Source: Taxillus chinensis (Eukaryota > Streptophyta > Magnoliopsida > Santalales > Loranthaceae). Taken from it: a DNA stretch of 64,000 nt. Below the pieces are notes generated by a model. It did not search any database. It saw nothing but the letters and a program-made list of their open reading frames with translations, and was not told the DNA's origin. Position 1 is the first letter of the stretch; each line of letters opens with the position of its first letter. Made by a program: the position numbers and the translations under genes. The stretch spans positions 10,913,498 to 10,977,497 of the forward strand of contig CM042092.1 of assembly GCA_023512835.1 (NCBI GenBank), in the 5' to 3' direction. Shown here piece by piece: positions 42,934 to 56,800 of the stretch.

Positions 42934-44826
42934 TCAAATCGTGTGCGCGTGAACATGCATATCGATTCGGGCTTGGACATCTCAGCATGGCGTTTTATAT
43001 TTTATTTTATATTTTAATTTATAAAATATAAAATATGAATAACATTTTTGTTCAAAATTTAGTTTTTATTTTATTTTATTCTATTTTAAAATATAATGAA
43101 AACTAAAAAATAATATATTATTATTAAATTTTGTGTCTACATAAAATAGTTTATAATTAGACAATATTTATCCTATTTTGCTCTTAAATTATAATTTAAA
43201 AATAAATTATTTAATTATTTTGAATTTAATTATCAATGCAAATTAAGTATAAAAATCCAAACTAAATATATTTTATAGGTCAAAAAAGAATGGAATTTGT
43301 AATGCATATATTTGTATCTTATAGTACCTAATTGCCCTATTTTGCCATCAAGTTATAATTTTTTAAAAATAGTTTATCTAATTAATTACTTGTCTTTTTA
43401 CTTAAATTAATTGCATTTAATCTATGCATTGTAATTTTATTTTTAAAACTAATACAAACATGATTATATTTGGCAAATCAGTGTTCTTAAGTTTAATTAT
43501 AAACCAAAATTAAGTTCAAAAAATGAATTAAATATATTTTAATATGACTATTGGATATTGGACTTGTACCTATTTTAAAAGTACATTTAACTTTTAAATT
43601 AGTAGAATTTTGATCTGATTTTGTTGTTTCATCAATGTTGATTTTTAATTAATATATTTTTATTTATTATTTATTTATTGTGAGTTTACATTCATATTTT
43701 TTTATTTTTATCTCTATTTTTTAGTTTTAAAATCCAAAATCATTCAAACCCTTCTTTTCTAATTTTCTTAAAATCAATATCAATTAATTTTAAAAGTAAA
43801 AATATATATTGTTATACTTATATTTACCATCGTAATATAATGGACACCACAAATTAGCAGATATAATTTAAAATTTACGCAATAATTCTTTTATTTATTT
43901 ACTTGTTTGTTTTAAACTTTTGCTTTAAAATGCTTATGCATGTTATCAATAATATTTAATTTATCTATAATATAGTTTTAATGGGCATAATAACTTGTAT
44001 ATTAGTTATCTATAAAGTTATTATTATTGGCAATTTTATTGCTATCAACCTCTTCTTAATTATATTTCCAATAAACACTAATTTATTTGTATAGTTTCAA
44101 TGGATTTTCCCGAGATAGGCACCATTTTATAATGAATTTGTTTATAACAAATAAATGCCCACAACCTTGTCATTCTCCTTGACAATATATAAACTCATAT
44201 TATGAGGTTATGATAGGACATGACTAGAGAGGTTATGTGTCAAATTAGGTTTACCGTCAATGAGATATGTTAGGATCACAAACACATACGCATGCAAAAG
44301 TTTAAGAAATAAGAGAATTTACGTGATTCGACAAGGTGCCTACGTCAACGGGAGAAGGAGGCCAAATTTACTATTCATCTTTAACAAGTCACCGGAGGAT
44401 AATATACAAAGTTTTATCTCTTTCTTCTCTCTCATAGCACATATATAGATTAAATTTTAGCTCTTATCCACTATGACTGCTGTCCACCATGGTTGTTGCC
44501 GTCCAAGACCAAGTTGCTGTCAAAGGTTAAAGAACTGCCGCACACCAGATTGGAAGAAAACTACAGCCGTTGCTCCTTGACTCCTACAATTAGGAGTGGC
44601 CCTCACAAGATAAGGGTATTTTTAATTATGAAAAATTAATTACAGTTTTGGATTATATTAAATAAGAATTTTGTAATTGTAACTGTACTTTTTTTTTTCT
44701 TTTTATCGGTAATATTATATAATATATATTTAATATTATTAGTCCGAAAATTTATGAAATGAAAATTTATGTGCAAATGTGAGCTGCAGCCTGCAAGGCT
44801 ATCGAGCGCGCCCTGAGCCCCTAACG
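42934..44826. other. divergent intergenic region between IREH1-like and MIP genes
   Basis: Very AT-rich. The stretch 44260-44450 holds TACGTGATTCGACAAGGTGC followed by CTACGTCAACGGGAG, a motif pair I associate with plant retrotransposon LTRs, and it is probably an LTR fragment. No coding sequence is recognised. Both flanking promoters must lie here. Confidence 0.45.
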
Positions 44827-47800
44827 ATGTCAGCCCTAATTCGGAGGACAGCTGCAGGCCCTTGCCGCCGAAAACTTCTATCCGCCGCCGCCTCGAATCT
44901 CGCCCGTCCCGTGCTCCGCCAGCTCCGCACAGAGACGGCGGCGCCGCTTGGGCGGCTCGAACCCACCGGTCTCTACGGCTTCGATCACTTGAAGACCGCC
45001 AAAGGCTTCGAACGGTTCGTCGATGACGCCATTGAGAAGTGAGCCCCGACATCTCAACCAATGATACGAAGTTTGGGTCACATTCTGTTTGGTTTCCGAT
45101 AAAATGAATTAGAGCACTTACTATTTCACTGGAATCATCCAAACACTTGTACGTTTTCACGCGGGAAACAGCAGCCGTGTTAAAGCCAATTCAGTAGGGT
45201 AATTTAGGGATTCGTGAATTCGTTGCTAGAAAATGTAGGGTAAGACAAGAATATTTGTTTTAATGCTTGAATCGCATAACTGCAACACTGTAACTATAGG
45301 TTGTTTGTTTCTCGATGTTGGACTCCTTTTAATGTTTGCGTATTGGTTTTCTGTTTCCATAAGATTTATCTCATTATTGTAATTAGGGACATAAGATTTC
45401 CCATACATATCAATTAGTTTTGAATATATGCATATATGTGTGTGGGCGTGCGTGCTTTTAGTGTTTTCCGATTCCACGTGATTTATCTAATTATTGTAAT
45501 TTGGGATGCAAAGAGGCCATTCATTATGTGTTTTCGTTTCTTATTTTGTTTTCATGAATTTTAATCCTTATCAGAGTTTGTGTTAAATTTTGAATTTTGA
45601 AAACAATTATGTAATGTGTTTTAAAAAGAGTATTTTTAAATTAGGTTTTATAAAAATTAAGAAAAAAATAATGGCGGACTTAGATAATAAAGTAGAGAAA
45701 AAATAAAATAAAAATAAAAATAAAAATTAAGGCTCCTGCCAAAATTGTTTAGATTTAAAAATGAAAATATTTTTTAAAACGGATGCATGACTCATGTTTT
45801 TTCAAAACTATATACACAAAATAATCATTTTAAATGTACCAAATATGGCCAAGATTTTCCATATTGGCTAGTTTTTTAATATATAGTTTTGATAGAATGA
45901 GAATGTGTGGTCTCATTTTTAACGTGAAATTCTTTTAATTGAATTGTTAGATTTACATCCAATGACTTAAATTAGACTTTATTTAATCATAGTTTTGCTA
46001 TAACGTATGACTATATTTAAACGAAAGTTCATTATAGTAGATCTGGCGGGCCATATTAAAGTTTTCATGTTAAGAATAAGACCACATGTTCTCATTTTAT
46101 CAAAATTCCATATATATATGTATATATAAAAATGAACATTTACCAATTACCTGTAACTAAAATTAGGATTTCCATGAGATCTTGAAATATAGATGCCCAC
46201 CTATAAGAAATAGAAGTTGGAATTTGTTTGGTAGTTGTACTGGTTCATTGTTTGATTTGTAGCTCTTTATTTATTTTATTTTATTTTGATGGGAGCAATA
46301 TCATTAAATTTGGTACATTGGCTTTCTCAAGAAAATGCTTAAGAAATGAAAATGCTTAATGCTTTCAGTTGTTTAGGTTCCACAAGGAAAAAATGAAAAA
46401 AGCATTGTTTTTCTGATAATTTTTGTGATCACAGTAATATTTTATTAAACATTCATAATTACCTCGCCTAGGTCTGGAGCGCTTGTTTCTTATATATCTG
46501 CCATGCCTTCATCCATGGAGATAATCAGAGCGATGGATGAGATTTCAAATACAGTAGGTTTTTTCATTCATGCTTTGTTCAATATTGATAGCGGGAAGAT
46601 TAGTTTATTCCCTCCCCACATTGTCTCCTATAAGTGTTTAAGGTGCTCATAATAATTCTATTATTTGATTGCTTAGGTCTGTTCTGTTGTGGACTCTGCA
46701 GAACTGTGCCGACATACTCACCCGGACAGGTTGTTAAAGATGGCACTAATGCATTTTTGAGAAGTAATGCTAATTGTATTTACGAGTAATTATTTTTTTA
46801 TGAGTTAACAGTGCAGTATTTTCATCACCGTGCCAGGGAATTTGTTGAGGAAGCTACCAAGGCATCCATGAGGATTAATGAATATCTACATGTGAGGTGA
46901 CCATGTATTTAGTGTCTATAGTTTGCCAATTTAAATAGTTAGCACACAATCATTACACAAAAAAGAGCAAATTAAGACCATATGACTCCAAAAAAATTTC
47001 CCTTTTCCACTAGTCTAAGTTAGTAATTGTATTGATGGTCATTTTGATCGGTGTTTCTTTTTCTGGTACCGATGGTAATTAATCTGGTGATTTTGTTTGT
47101 GGAAATAACAACTCGGTGCTTTGTGTCCCTTCCCTGCTGCTGTGATAACTAGTCACTGAGTTTTTCTCTCATAGTCACAATTGGAAATGCTTTCTGCAAA
47201 TTTCTGTGAGTGAATTAAAAGCCAGGCCTAAAAATTTTGTCTCACTGAAGTGATTGATAATATATGGTGTGCTGTTGAGAAATTCCATGAAAAAGGCTCC
47301 CTGCGGGAATCTATTTATATTCTGTTTGAATAATTAGTGTTTCATAGTAGCTGTGGCTACTTCTTGAAGTTACCAATAACAGTTCGACCTGTTTCTAATG
47401 TCATACAGTATTTAAATACAAATCACGCTCTCTATAATGCTGTGGTAAAAGCAGAGCAAGATGGCCATTTGCTTACCAAAGAAGCTCAAAGGGCAGCACA
47501 TCACTTACGCACTGACTTTGAGAAAGGTGGAATCCATCTGTGTACAGGTATTGCATGTTCAAATTTTGTTTACATTAATTAAAAATGTGGTTTTTGAATT
47601 GACATCTTTATTTTTCTCAACAGGGAAACTAGATAGAGTAAACAAACTAAATATGGACATATCTCACCTTTGCAGGGAGTAAGCAACTTTGAACTAAATC
47701 ACTCATTGTTATGAAAGTATTTATTGTAATTTTTTAATTTGTTTACCAGACACCCCATTCACTTGTCTTATCATAAATATCCTTCTATTTATGGTCCAAT

Positions 47801-50800
47801 GATTTATAAAAGTAATATTTTTCGTACTTTTCTCTTTGTCCAATTATTTGTTAAAAAATCAGCTAAAGAATAAATTATTTTGATGGGGGCAGGGTGCAAG
47901 TAAAATTGACCAGAAACCATCAGTTATGTCACTATAATTAATTAATTATGTTCTTGAGGTCCAATGATTATTTTTCTTGGAAGCAATGGCATTTATTTAT
48001 GCGCGGTAGGGGGAGTTTGCAAACATGATGAGCCTTTATAAATGCAGTTGTGGCATAAAATATCTCAGTTTAAAAATCCTGTCATACAGGTAGTTCAAGT
48101 CACTGCAAAAAGCACAATATAATTTATATACGCCAAATGTGTTCAATTTTATTCTGTAATTTTCCAAAATGCATTATATTTTGGTATACATACAAAATGA
48201 TGCTTATGAGGTTCCTTTATTACACCAAAAGTTAAAATAGTTTGTGGATGGAGGACTGATAAAAACCAGACTAACAGAATTGGGTACCAAGGGTTTTTTT
48301 AGAATTAAGGCTTCCTGGGCATAAAGTGTGTGTCACTGTGCAAGTGATGAATCATGTCTGTCATTATCCTTTTTTTTATAATGCTTTCCTTTCTGTATAT
48401 ATTTTACAATTTCTTGCATCATAAATGTGTATTTTGGAAGTGATATTAAACTGAAATTTCTTATGTTTTCCTCTGAAATAGAAATGGTTTAAAACTAAAG
48501 TTAGAGAGCAAATTGTTTTCCAATTGTTAATAAATTTTACTTATAATTTATCTGTTTTGTTTTGGCCAGGTTTAATAAAAATATTATCAGTGACCCTGGC
48601 TATGTGAATATATTTCCGGCATCATGTATCCCAAAACAATTGCAGCGGCTAGTGAAGCCAATATATCGTCCTACATCTGTAGCATCAAGTGAATTATTGC
48701 AGTCAAGAGATCCAATGAAAGAAAAAGGATTTCGGATATCCACTGACTCAAATACTTTATCATCTATTTTGCTAGGGGTACCAGATGATGAGGTAGCGTT
48801 TATTTTATGGCCTGCTATGGTATTTTTTTTAAGTAATAATTCGTATGAGTAATTTATATACTTCGTTAAAAATTGAGTATATGGTGCTTGTACGTAGAAA
48901 TTATGATGCAAATTTAGTTAGATGGGCACCCTTCATTTGAGTGTTTTTTTTTTGCATGATCTAATGCTTAAATAAGTTTTCTAGCTTTACAGATTTTAAA
49001 TTAAGTCCCTCTCTCTCTCTTCTTACCTATTCTCTTTTCTTTCCAGGTTAGGAAATTGGCATATGCGCAAGGAAATTCTGTCCCTCGTGCAAATCTTGGT
49101 GTACTTGATAATCTAATATCTGCTCGGCACGAGATTGCTCAGGTTATTTATTTCTAATTTTCTACATGTAGTGTATTGATAAGTATCTTCTGGGCATTAT
49201 ATAATGTTCCTGTTTATTTACATCGATGGCATTTTAAAACTGACACTTTCTATTATCTCGTGTTTTGAATTTGTTTATGATTAAAGAATTTTGGTAGAAG
49301 TCTTAACATATGTAGAACAAGCCTTGATTTTCAATGCAAATATTTGCATAAAAACTAAACTTTTATGAATCTTAGAGATGCTATTAAACTAAGCTCGATA
49401 ATTGATCTAGATTGTATTAGTTGCTAAATTTTTAACAAAGTTTTTCACTTTTGTCACAATAAAGTTTCCTATTTGTCACAAGAAAGGGTACGTTTGGTAT
49501 TACCTTATTAATTTTAAAAATAGGATTATTTTTAAAAATATTGTACTCAAATAAATTTAGAACTATTTAATTTTAGAATTCAGTTTTTAAAATAAGTGAG
49601 CTCATAGCTATTTTAAAAAATTATTTTTAATCGTTTTCTGTTTTTAAATCTAAAATCAATCCTATTAGGAGATCAAATAAGTTTTATATTTTTGTATTTT
49701 TTATATTTTATTATTTACTCTACTAAATATTATTATTATTATTTTATTTAATTTTAATTTTTTTAAAAAATACATTCTTTCTCTTGTACAAAACATAAAT
49801 CAAAATACGTACCAAACAAGTCCAAAGTTTTCAATGATCTAAATGAAATTCCTACCTTTGTCACAACAAAGTTTTACATAAAGTGATAAGGGCTCATTGT
49901 GTGATTGAGCTCATCAATCCCTGGGTTTGCATTGCAATTGAGATTACAACGGTAAAGAATTCTAAGTAAGACATGGGTTGGAGGAATCACGCCTAACAAG
50001 TCTTTTGGGTTGAAAGGAAGAGCTATGAATTCGCGATGCAGGGCATTAATGATGATATCCTTTGAGTCATGTAATTTGGTAGACACTGCTGGAATTCGAT
50101 CCTCATTCCCTACGCAGAACTCAAGTGGTGATAGGTCTGTGTAAGGATACTTGCCTCAGAAGGTGGCTGCAAAGGTGAGAGCCTGATGATTCTAGAGTTA
50201 ACAAGTGTGGCCAGTACATTGCACTGTAGCTACTATTAGGAAGGAAATCCACAACTATTATATTCCTCAGTGGAGATTTGGCGTTGAGATGCTTCAAGGT
50301 TTCAAAGGCTACTTTGAAACCTCTATTGGTAGACCTATGCAACTAGAGCAACCCATCTCTATCGGATGGCCATAGCCCATTATGGTAACTTTGGCGTATA
50401 GTAGATCATGCATTAAGAACAAGTTATTTGAGCAAGGCAAGGCCTTAGACAAGAGTAGTCCCGCGGCGAGTTCTCACAAGTGATTGAGACAAACGATGAG
50501 GTGACCGTATAATATTAATATCCGGTGACGGTGATGATGGCTATTTTGTTTTTAAAATGAGGCACCTTTGGCACAGGTTTTCTCCTGATGACGATTACAC
50601 TAGTCTTCATTGTGGGACATCATAGTTAGTCCTCTGCTCTTCCTTTTGCTTTCATCTCTATGCCATAGGCAAACACTGCCGAGCCTATAGAGTTTTGTTG
50701 TATGGAGGAAGGAGTGTCTCCATGTGGAGCACATGTGTTTTTGATGTTCATGTGTGAGGGTGGGTTCTTTAGAAGGTGAGTCTAAGTAAACTGGTTGGTT

Positions 50801-53800
50801 GGGGTCTTGATGCGAAAATTTGAAGACGGGGCCATGAAACACTTTAAGGACATTGAGAAATCAAGGGTTCCTATTGTAAATAGAATAAGAATACTGGGAT
50901 GAATGATGAGGAGACGATGTTGGGATGATTTAGTGTCTTTGTTGTTAGATGAGGGGATATCTTGGTTTCAAAAATCTCAATCGTTGTGGCTGACGGAGGG
51001 CTATAAGAACACTGGTTTTTCCCATAAGATGGCTTATATTCATTGGCGGGCCAATTATATTAGTTCATTAGAATTGGAGGGTTGTGTTTTCCAAGAAAGG
51101 GGACGGGATGTGAGAGGCTATGGTTGATTTTTATAAGGATCTTTACATGGAAAAGCAACAATGGTGTTGAGGTTGCAAGAACTTTGTTTTGGGGTAGCTT
51201 GATAAAAGGCAGGTGGCCTTGTTGGAGCTGTTGTTTGAGGAAAAGGAAGTTAACCGCAACTCTCAATGCTTGATGTGGAGACAAGGCTCCTAGTTTGGAA
51301 TCGGGCTACTGTTAAGACAAAAGTTCTAAGTTAATGGGAAGTTTGTGAGTGGCTTTAACATTACTTTTATTGTCCATATCCCTAAAAGCAAGAGGTTTTT
51401 GGCAGAATGGTGGGCCATACTTTTGATCAAAACCTCTCAAAAGGGTTGGTGGTTGGCCGAGGAGACCATGTTGTATGTTTCTCATCTTTTGCTTGTATAT
51501 GATACCTTGGTGCCAAAATTGGGAACATTATTAATTTGTAGGTTGTTTTGTTCTGCTTCGAAGGGGTGCCTAAGTTGCCTGTCATCTAGTATGGGCTGTA
51601 CGCCAATCTAGCTAAGAGTGAGTTGTTGGCAATAAGGAAAAGGGTGGAAGGGGACTTTGTTGCTCAAGTATTGGGTTGGAGGGAGGGGTGTTTGCCCTCT
51701 ACTTAAGGCCAAGGCCGCCTCAGGTGCTCCAACTAGGGCAAAAGGTTTTTGGGGCTCAATAATAAGAGGATGTGGCAGCGTCCAGTGGGCTGTAAATATG
51801 CTCGCCTTTCCAATTGGGGGGTGGGGTGGGGGTGCGCTTGATGTTAAAAAGTACACTTTCTAACCATCTAGTTTACTACCTTCCTATTCTGCATCCCAGT
51901 TTTGGTGGAAACCTGATTGGAGGCAATTCAAATGAGATTTTTGTGGGGCAACTCAGATGATGTTTTAAGTTCCATTTGGTAAAGTGGGGTTCCATTTAAT
52001 GGCTGGTAGAGGTAAAGGGGCTAGGAGTAAAGCCTATCCATGTATAATGATTCATTTCTTGCTAGATGGAAGTGGATGTTTATGATAGATAAGAGGAGTT
52101 TGTGGAGGGGAGTGATCGAATATGTTTTTGATGTAGACCACGTTGATTGGATTTTGAAGTAGACAAGGAGGCTTCGTGGGATTGGTTTACAGAATGTCTT
52201 AGGATTGGGTGGGAGGTTTTTCTTGGGATGGTTATGTTTAAGTTGGGAGGGGAGGAACTTCCATCACTTCTTTTGGGAGGATGCGTGGTGCATAGATCAG
52301 GCTCTTGCAAGTGGCGTTTCCATGGGTATATGAGTTGGCCTCTTTGAAAAGGGCATTTTGGGAAGAAAACTTAGGGTCTTAGTGTTGGAGCATTTTGGGA
52401 TGGGAGGCTTGGAAAGTCAGACATGCTCAAAATTGGGAAGTTTACGAGTTTTTGCCTCTTTTTTTTTGTTTTTTTTAAAAATATGTTATATGAGTGCACT
52501 ATAGTGCAAAGGCAATAAAATTGCATGGTTTGGCGTTGAACCACTAATGGGTTGTTCTCGGTTAAAGGTTTTTTTAGGCTCAAATTGTGTGGCTCTACTT
52601 GGATAATAATGGTGGGGGCTAGTGCCGCCGAGGTATTTGGGAGGCCAAGGTCCCCACCCAGCTTAGTTTCTTTGCTAGGGAGGCTACCTAGCCGAGGTCC
52701 TTTACCATAAATCAGCTCCAACGCAGGGATTTTCTATTGATTAGTCAGTGTTCACTGAGCAAGTCCGTTCAGGAGCAATTTGCAAGCGCACTTTTCAGTC
52801 CCTCTTGTAGTCTTTTGATTTTTGTGGACCAAATGAAATTGTTAGATCTTTGAAGATGAGGAGAGCGACCTCTAGCAGGTGAAGGAGGAACTGTGAGTTT
52901 TAATAAGGGACATTGCAGTTTATTATAGTAGACCATGTTAATAGTATTGATATATTCAATACTAGCCAGCTCTTATACTTTTGCCACATACTTGGTGGTT
53001 TTCATTAAAATTTCTTTTTTCTTTTTTGTCATTTCCCCCCAGCCTATAAGGATTTTTTAAATTTGCAATCTAGATGTAGATTTTTTTAGTATCTTGTTAT
53101 GGAGATATTTTGCTAGTGAAAAGTTCTGAAAATGGTCATCGAGATACATATTTCCTTTACATCATTATGTTTATTTTTTAAATGTAAATTCATATACATA
53201 TTTCCTTTACATTATTATGTATATTTTTTAAATGTAAACTCATCATATGAAGCAAATAAATTAATCTGTGTTAGAAGATATTAATTTATTTATCTATTTA
53301 TTTAAATTAATGGATGTAGATAATGGGATATAAATCTTATGTTGCATTTTCGGTGAATCAAAGTATGGCTTCGTCACCAGAGGTTGTCATATCCTTTTTG
53401 TGTGAGATGAGCGAGACTGTTAGGCCCAAGGCTGATGAGGTATATTGTTCAAGTCCATTTACATGTGACACAAGCAGTGATATTTTTTTTTCTTTGGGGA
53501 ATTACAATGGTTTCTGTTCTTAAATAGCTCTTACTTTCATGTAGGAGTTCAAATTACTTCGGGATTTTAAGAGAGGAAAGATAGGTCAATCTAATGTAGA
53601 TTTGGAACCATGGGATGAATCATATTTTACAAGGATAATGAAAAATTCCAAGTACAACTTGGACTCTGCTGTAAGTTTTCTTTGGTTCTCTGTCAGGTCC
53701 ACTAGTCATCATCTTACAAACTTATTTGTATTGTTTCTGTTTATTAAGTGCAGTAATCATGATTTTGATTTCTATGCAGGCTATAAGATCATATTTTCCT

Positions 53801-56800
53801 TTGTCACAGTGTCTTGAGGGTTTGAAAGTGTTGATGGAGTCATTGTTTGGCGCAACATGTCAAAACATCCCTCTTGCACCAGGCGAATCATGGCATCCAG
53901 ATGTGATTAAATTGTCACTCTATCATCCTGAAGAGGTACATACCTGGACGGAGTTCTTGATATATCAAGGAGTAGAAAATTTGCTGATCTATTAGTGCAA
54001 AAAAAAAACCTATATAAAATACTGTCCACTTATTTTTCAATTTTGTTAGAATGGGTGATGAATGGTTCAGATAAGAGCCTGGAAGAAAACAAGATACTTT
54101 ACATGCTATCGATAAAAAAAGACAGCGTGTGACGGAACATTTAAAAAAATCATTTACTCGTATTATGTGGTTGGAATTTAAATGAGTAATTTGCATTTGT
54201 AATTGGAAAAGAAATATGGGTAAAAGCATTTGGGATAGTATGTTCTTTTAAATATTGCAAGTAGATTTCAGATTTACTTGATTTAATTATGAAATATGGT
54301 CAAATATTAGAAAGGACAAATATAATATTATGAATGTACTAAAATTTCCGTTTAGGTTCCCTGTCCTAATTATATTTCATAAGCATTTGGGTTTTAGACA
54401 ATGACTTTTGACCCTTTCTTACTTTTCCATTGAAGGAAATTGGTTTTCAGTTGATCTTTAGGTGCTTTAATTTACTTTGTGCTGCACTATTTTTCTTTTG
54501 TCCATACTCTAGTTTATGTGTGCTTGCATGTGTGTATCTGGAATTGAAGCACTATTTCCCTACAGGGTGATTTGGGGTATCTCTATCTCGATCTATATTC
54601 CAGGAAGGGGAAGTATCCAGGCTGTGCCCATTTTGCCATCAAGGGGGGATGCCGGATCTCTGAAACAGAATACCAACTTCCTGTATGTCACTTCTTCAGT
54701 GTGTTATGTTTTCCTACTAGAAGAAATGTTCTTATTAAGTATGTTGTAAATTTCTACCTATTTAAGCACAATTATGACGCTGACAAGTAATGGTCTTTTG
54801 AAATTTTAGTAAATTTGCCGTCAGAAAGTATTTCTTTGGTGAACATATATGTTTACTAGTTCAATAATTATAATGATGTATTGTAGACTACACTATAAGA
54901 TACTAGGGCACCCATTTAAATCTCTAAGTCATTCGTCAATGGAATACATTATTATGTGTGGTTATTCTGTTTTGTTTTTTTTTCCTTTTTTTCTATTTTG
55001 GAAATGTACTAGTTATTTTTGGGTAAAGAAATTAAAAACAACCAATGTTTATTTTTATTTTAGGAGACTTTTAAAATAAAAAGAATATCATATTATTTTT
55101 AGTTTTTTATTTTCGGTACCGAAAACAACAATTATCTTTTGAAAACGGAAACAATCATACCCTAAAATACTCTTGATTTGTTTGGATTTTCTGTTCTTTT
55201 TTTTTTAGGTAATAAGAAACTTTATTAAAAACAAAGTACACAAGAAGTGCACTAAGAGAGAAGGAACAAAAGAAAAAGAAACAACAAACGAGCAACACCC
55301 AGTTCAAAAGGAACACCCATCAACATCCATAATACAAGAAAAACATGAACCCGAGGCAGAGAGCCACCCAAGAAGAGAACGCAAGACAGGCTTTAAGCTC
55401 CACTACGCAAAGCACGCGATTATCAAACAGCCTAGCATTCCGCTCGCGCCAAAGACATCACAAGATATAATGAGGAATAACACGTTAAAGTGGCGACCGG
55501 CGACCCACACAACTAGCCTAGTAAGAAAATAAATCAACCACACTGCGAGACATCACCCAAGGAAGGCCAAACAAACCAAGAAACATGTCCCAAAGCTTCC
55601 GGAAAAACGGACAATGCAGAAAAATGTGATCAATGGATTCAGCGTCCGCCTGACATAAGAAACAATGGCTAACCACTACCATACCACGACGACGCAAGTT
55701 GTCCTCCGTAAGGATTCTCCCAAGCACTGCAGACCAAACAAAGAAACTCACCCGAGGAGGGATCGGAACCTTCCAGACTAACCTCCACGGAAAGCAAGGA
55801 GGGGCGGCCGGGGTAAGGAGAGAATAGAAGCACCGTACACTAATAAATCTGTTCTCTCTTGCCATTTGGAGTATTATTTTAGGTATAAAACTGTAGAAAA
55901 GTGGATAATAAAAGATAAATTGTCATCTTAAAGATAAATGATAATTGTAAAAAAGGAAGGCTTAGTGCCAAAGCTGTCGCAATAGCTGACTTCAAGTGAA
56001 GATTAAATCTTTATTAGTTGTTCTAGTTATAATTATATATGCTTAAGTTATAGATCATAGATTCTTTAATTTATGATAGCATATGACTTATTGTGAATGC
56101 AACTGATACTAACCCCGTGATACATTAGTAATCCAATTTTGGTTTAATCTCAAAGAACTATTGAAGTGGGGGTTATTTTTTGGTTTGCTATCTTATGGTT
56201 GGGGGTGACTTGTTCAGTTTTCTTACCAGAGTTTCATTTGATTCGATTTTATCGAGGTTCCCGCTTCCCTGGCTAAGCAAAGTTTTATGTTTACTTCTCA
56301 TGCAAGCATTACTTTGTTAATTTGGCAGGTTGTGGCCCTCGTTTGCAATTTTACGGTGTCTAACACCTCAGCAGTTGGGCTTGATCATTGGGAATTGGAA
56401 TCTCTATTTCATGAGTTTGGACATGCTCTTCATTCACTGCTTTCTCGAACGGTATTTGATTGATGACCTCATATTAGGCTAACAGCTAAAGCATAGCTTG
56501 TTTTCTTATTATTTATAACTCACTCCTCTTTTCCTTTATATTTTGTTTTCTGTAGGATTACCAACATTTTTCTGGCACTAGGGTGGCTCTTGATTTAGCT
56601 GAAACGCCTTCAAATCTTTTTGAGTGAATAAATTATTTAATTGCATTATTTCATACTGTTATTGTTAGTTGTCCCAAGTGGAGGGGTGCTTAACTATGTC
56701 CTTTTTATGTTTTCAGGTATTATGCATGGGATTACCGGGTCTTAAGGACATTTGCTAAACACTATTCGACCGGTGAAACAATACCTAAAGGGTTAGTAGA

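Noticed and set aside
53726..54229. Frames reading across the MIP exon at 53780-53935 on both strands
   Set aside because: Shadows of the true exon and its flanking introns.
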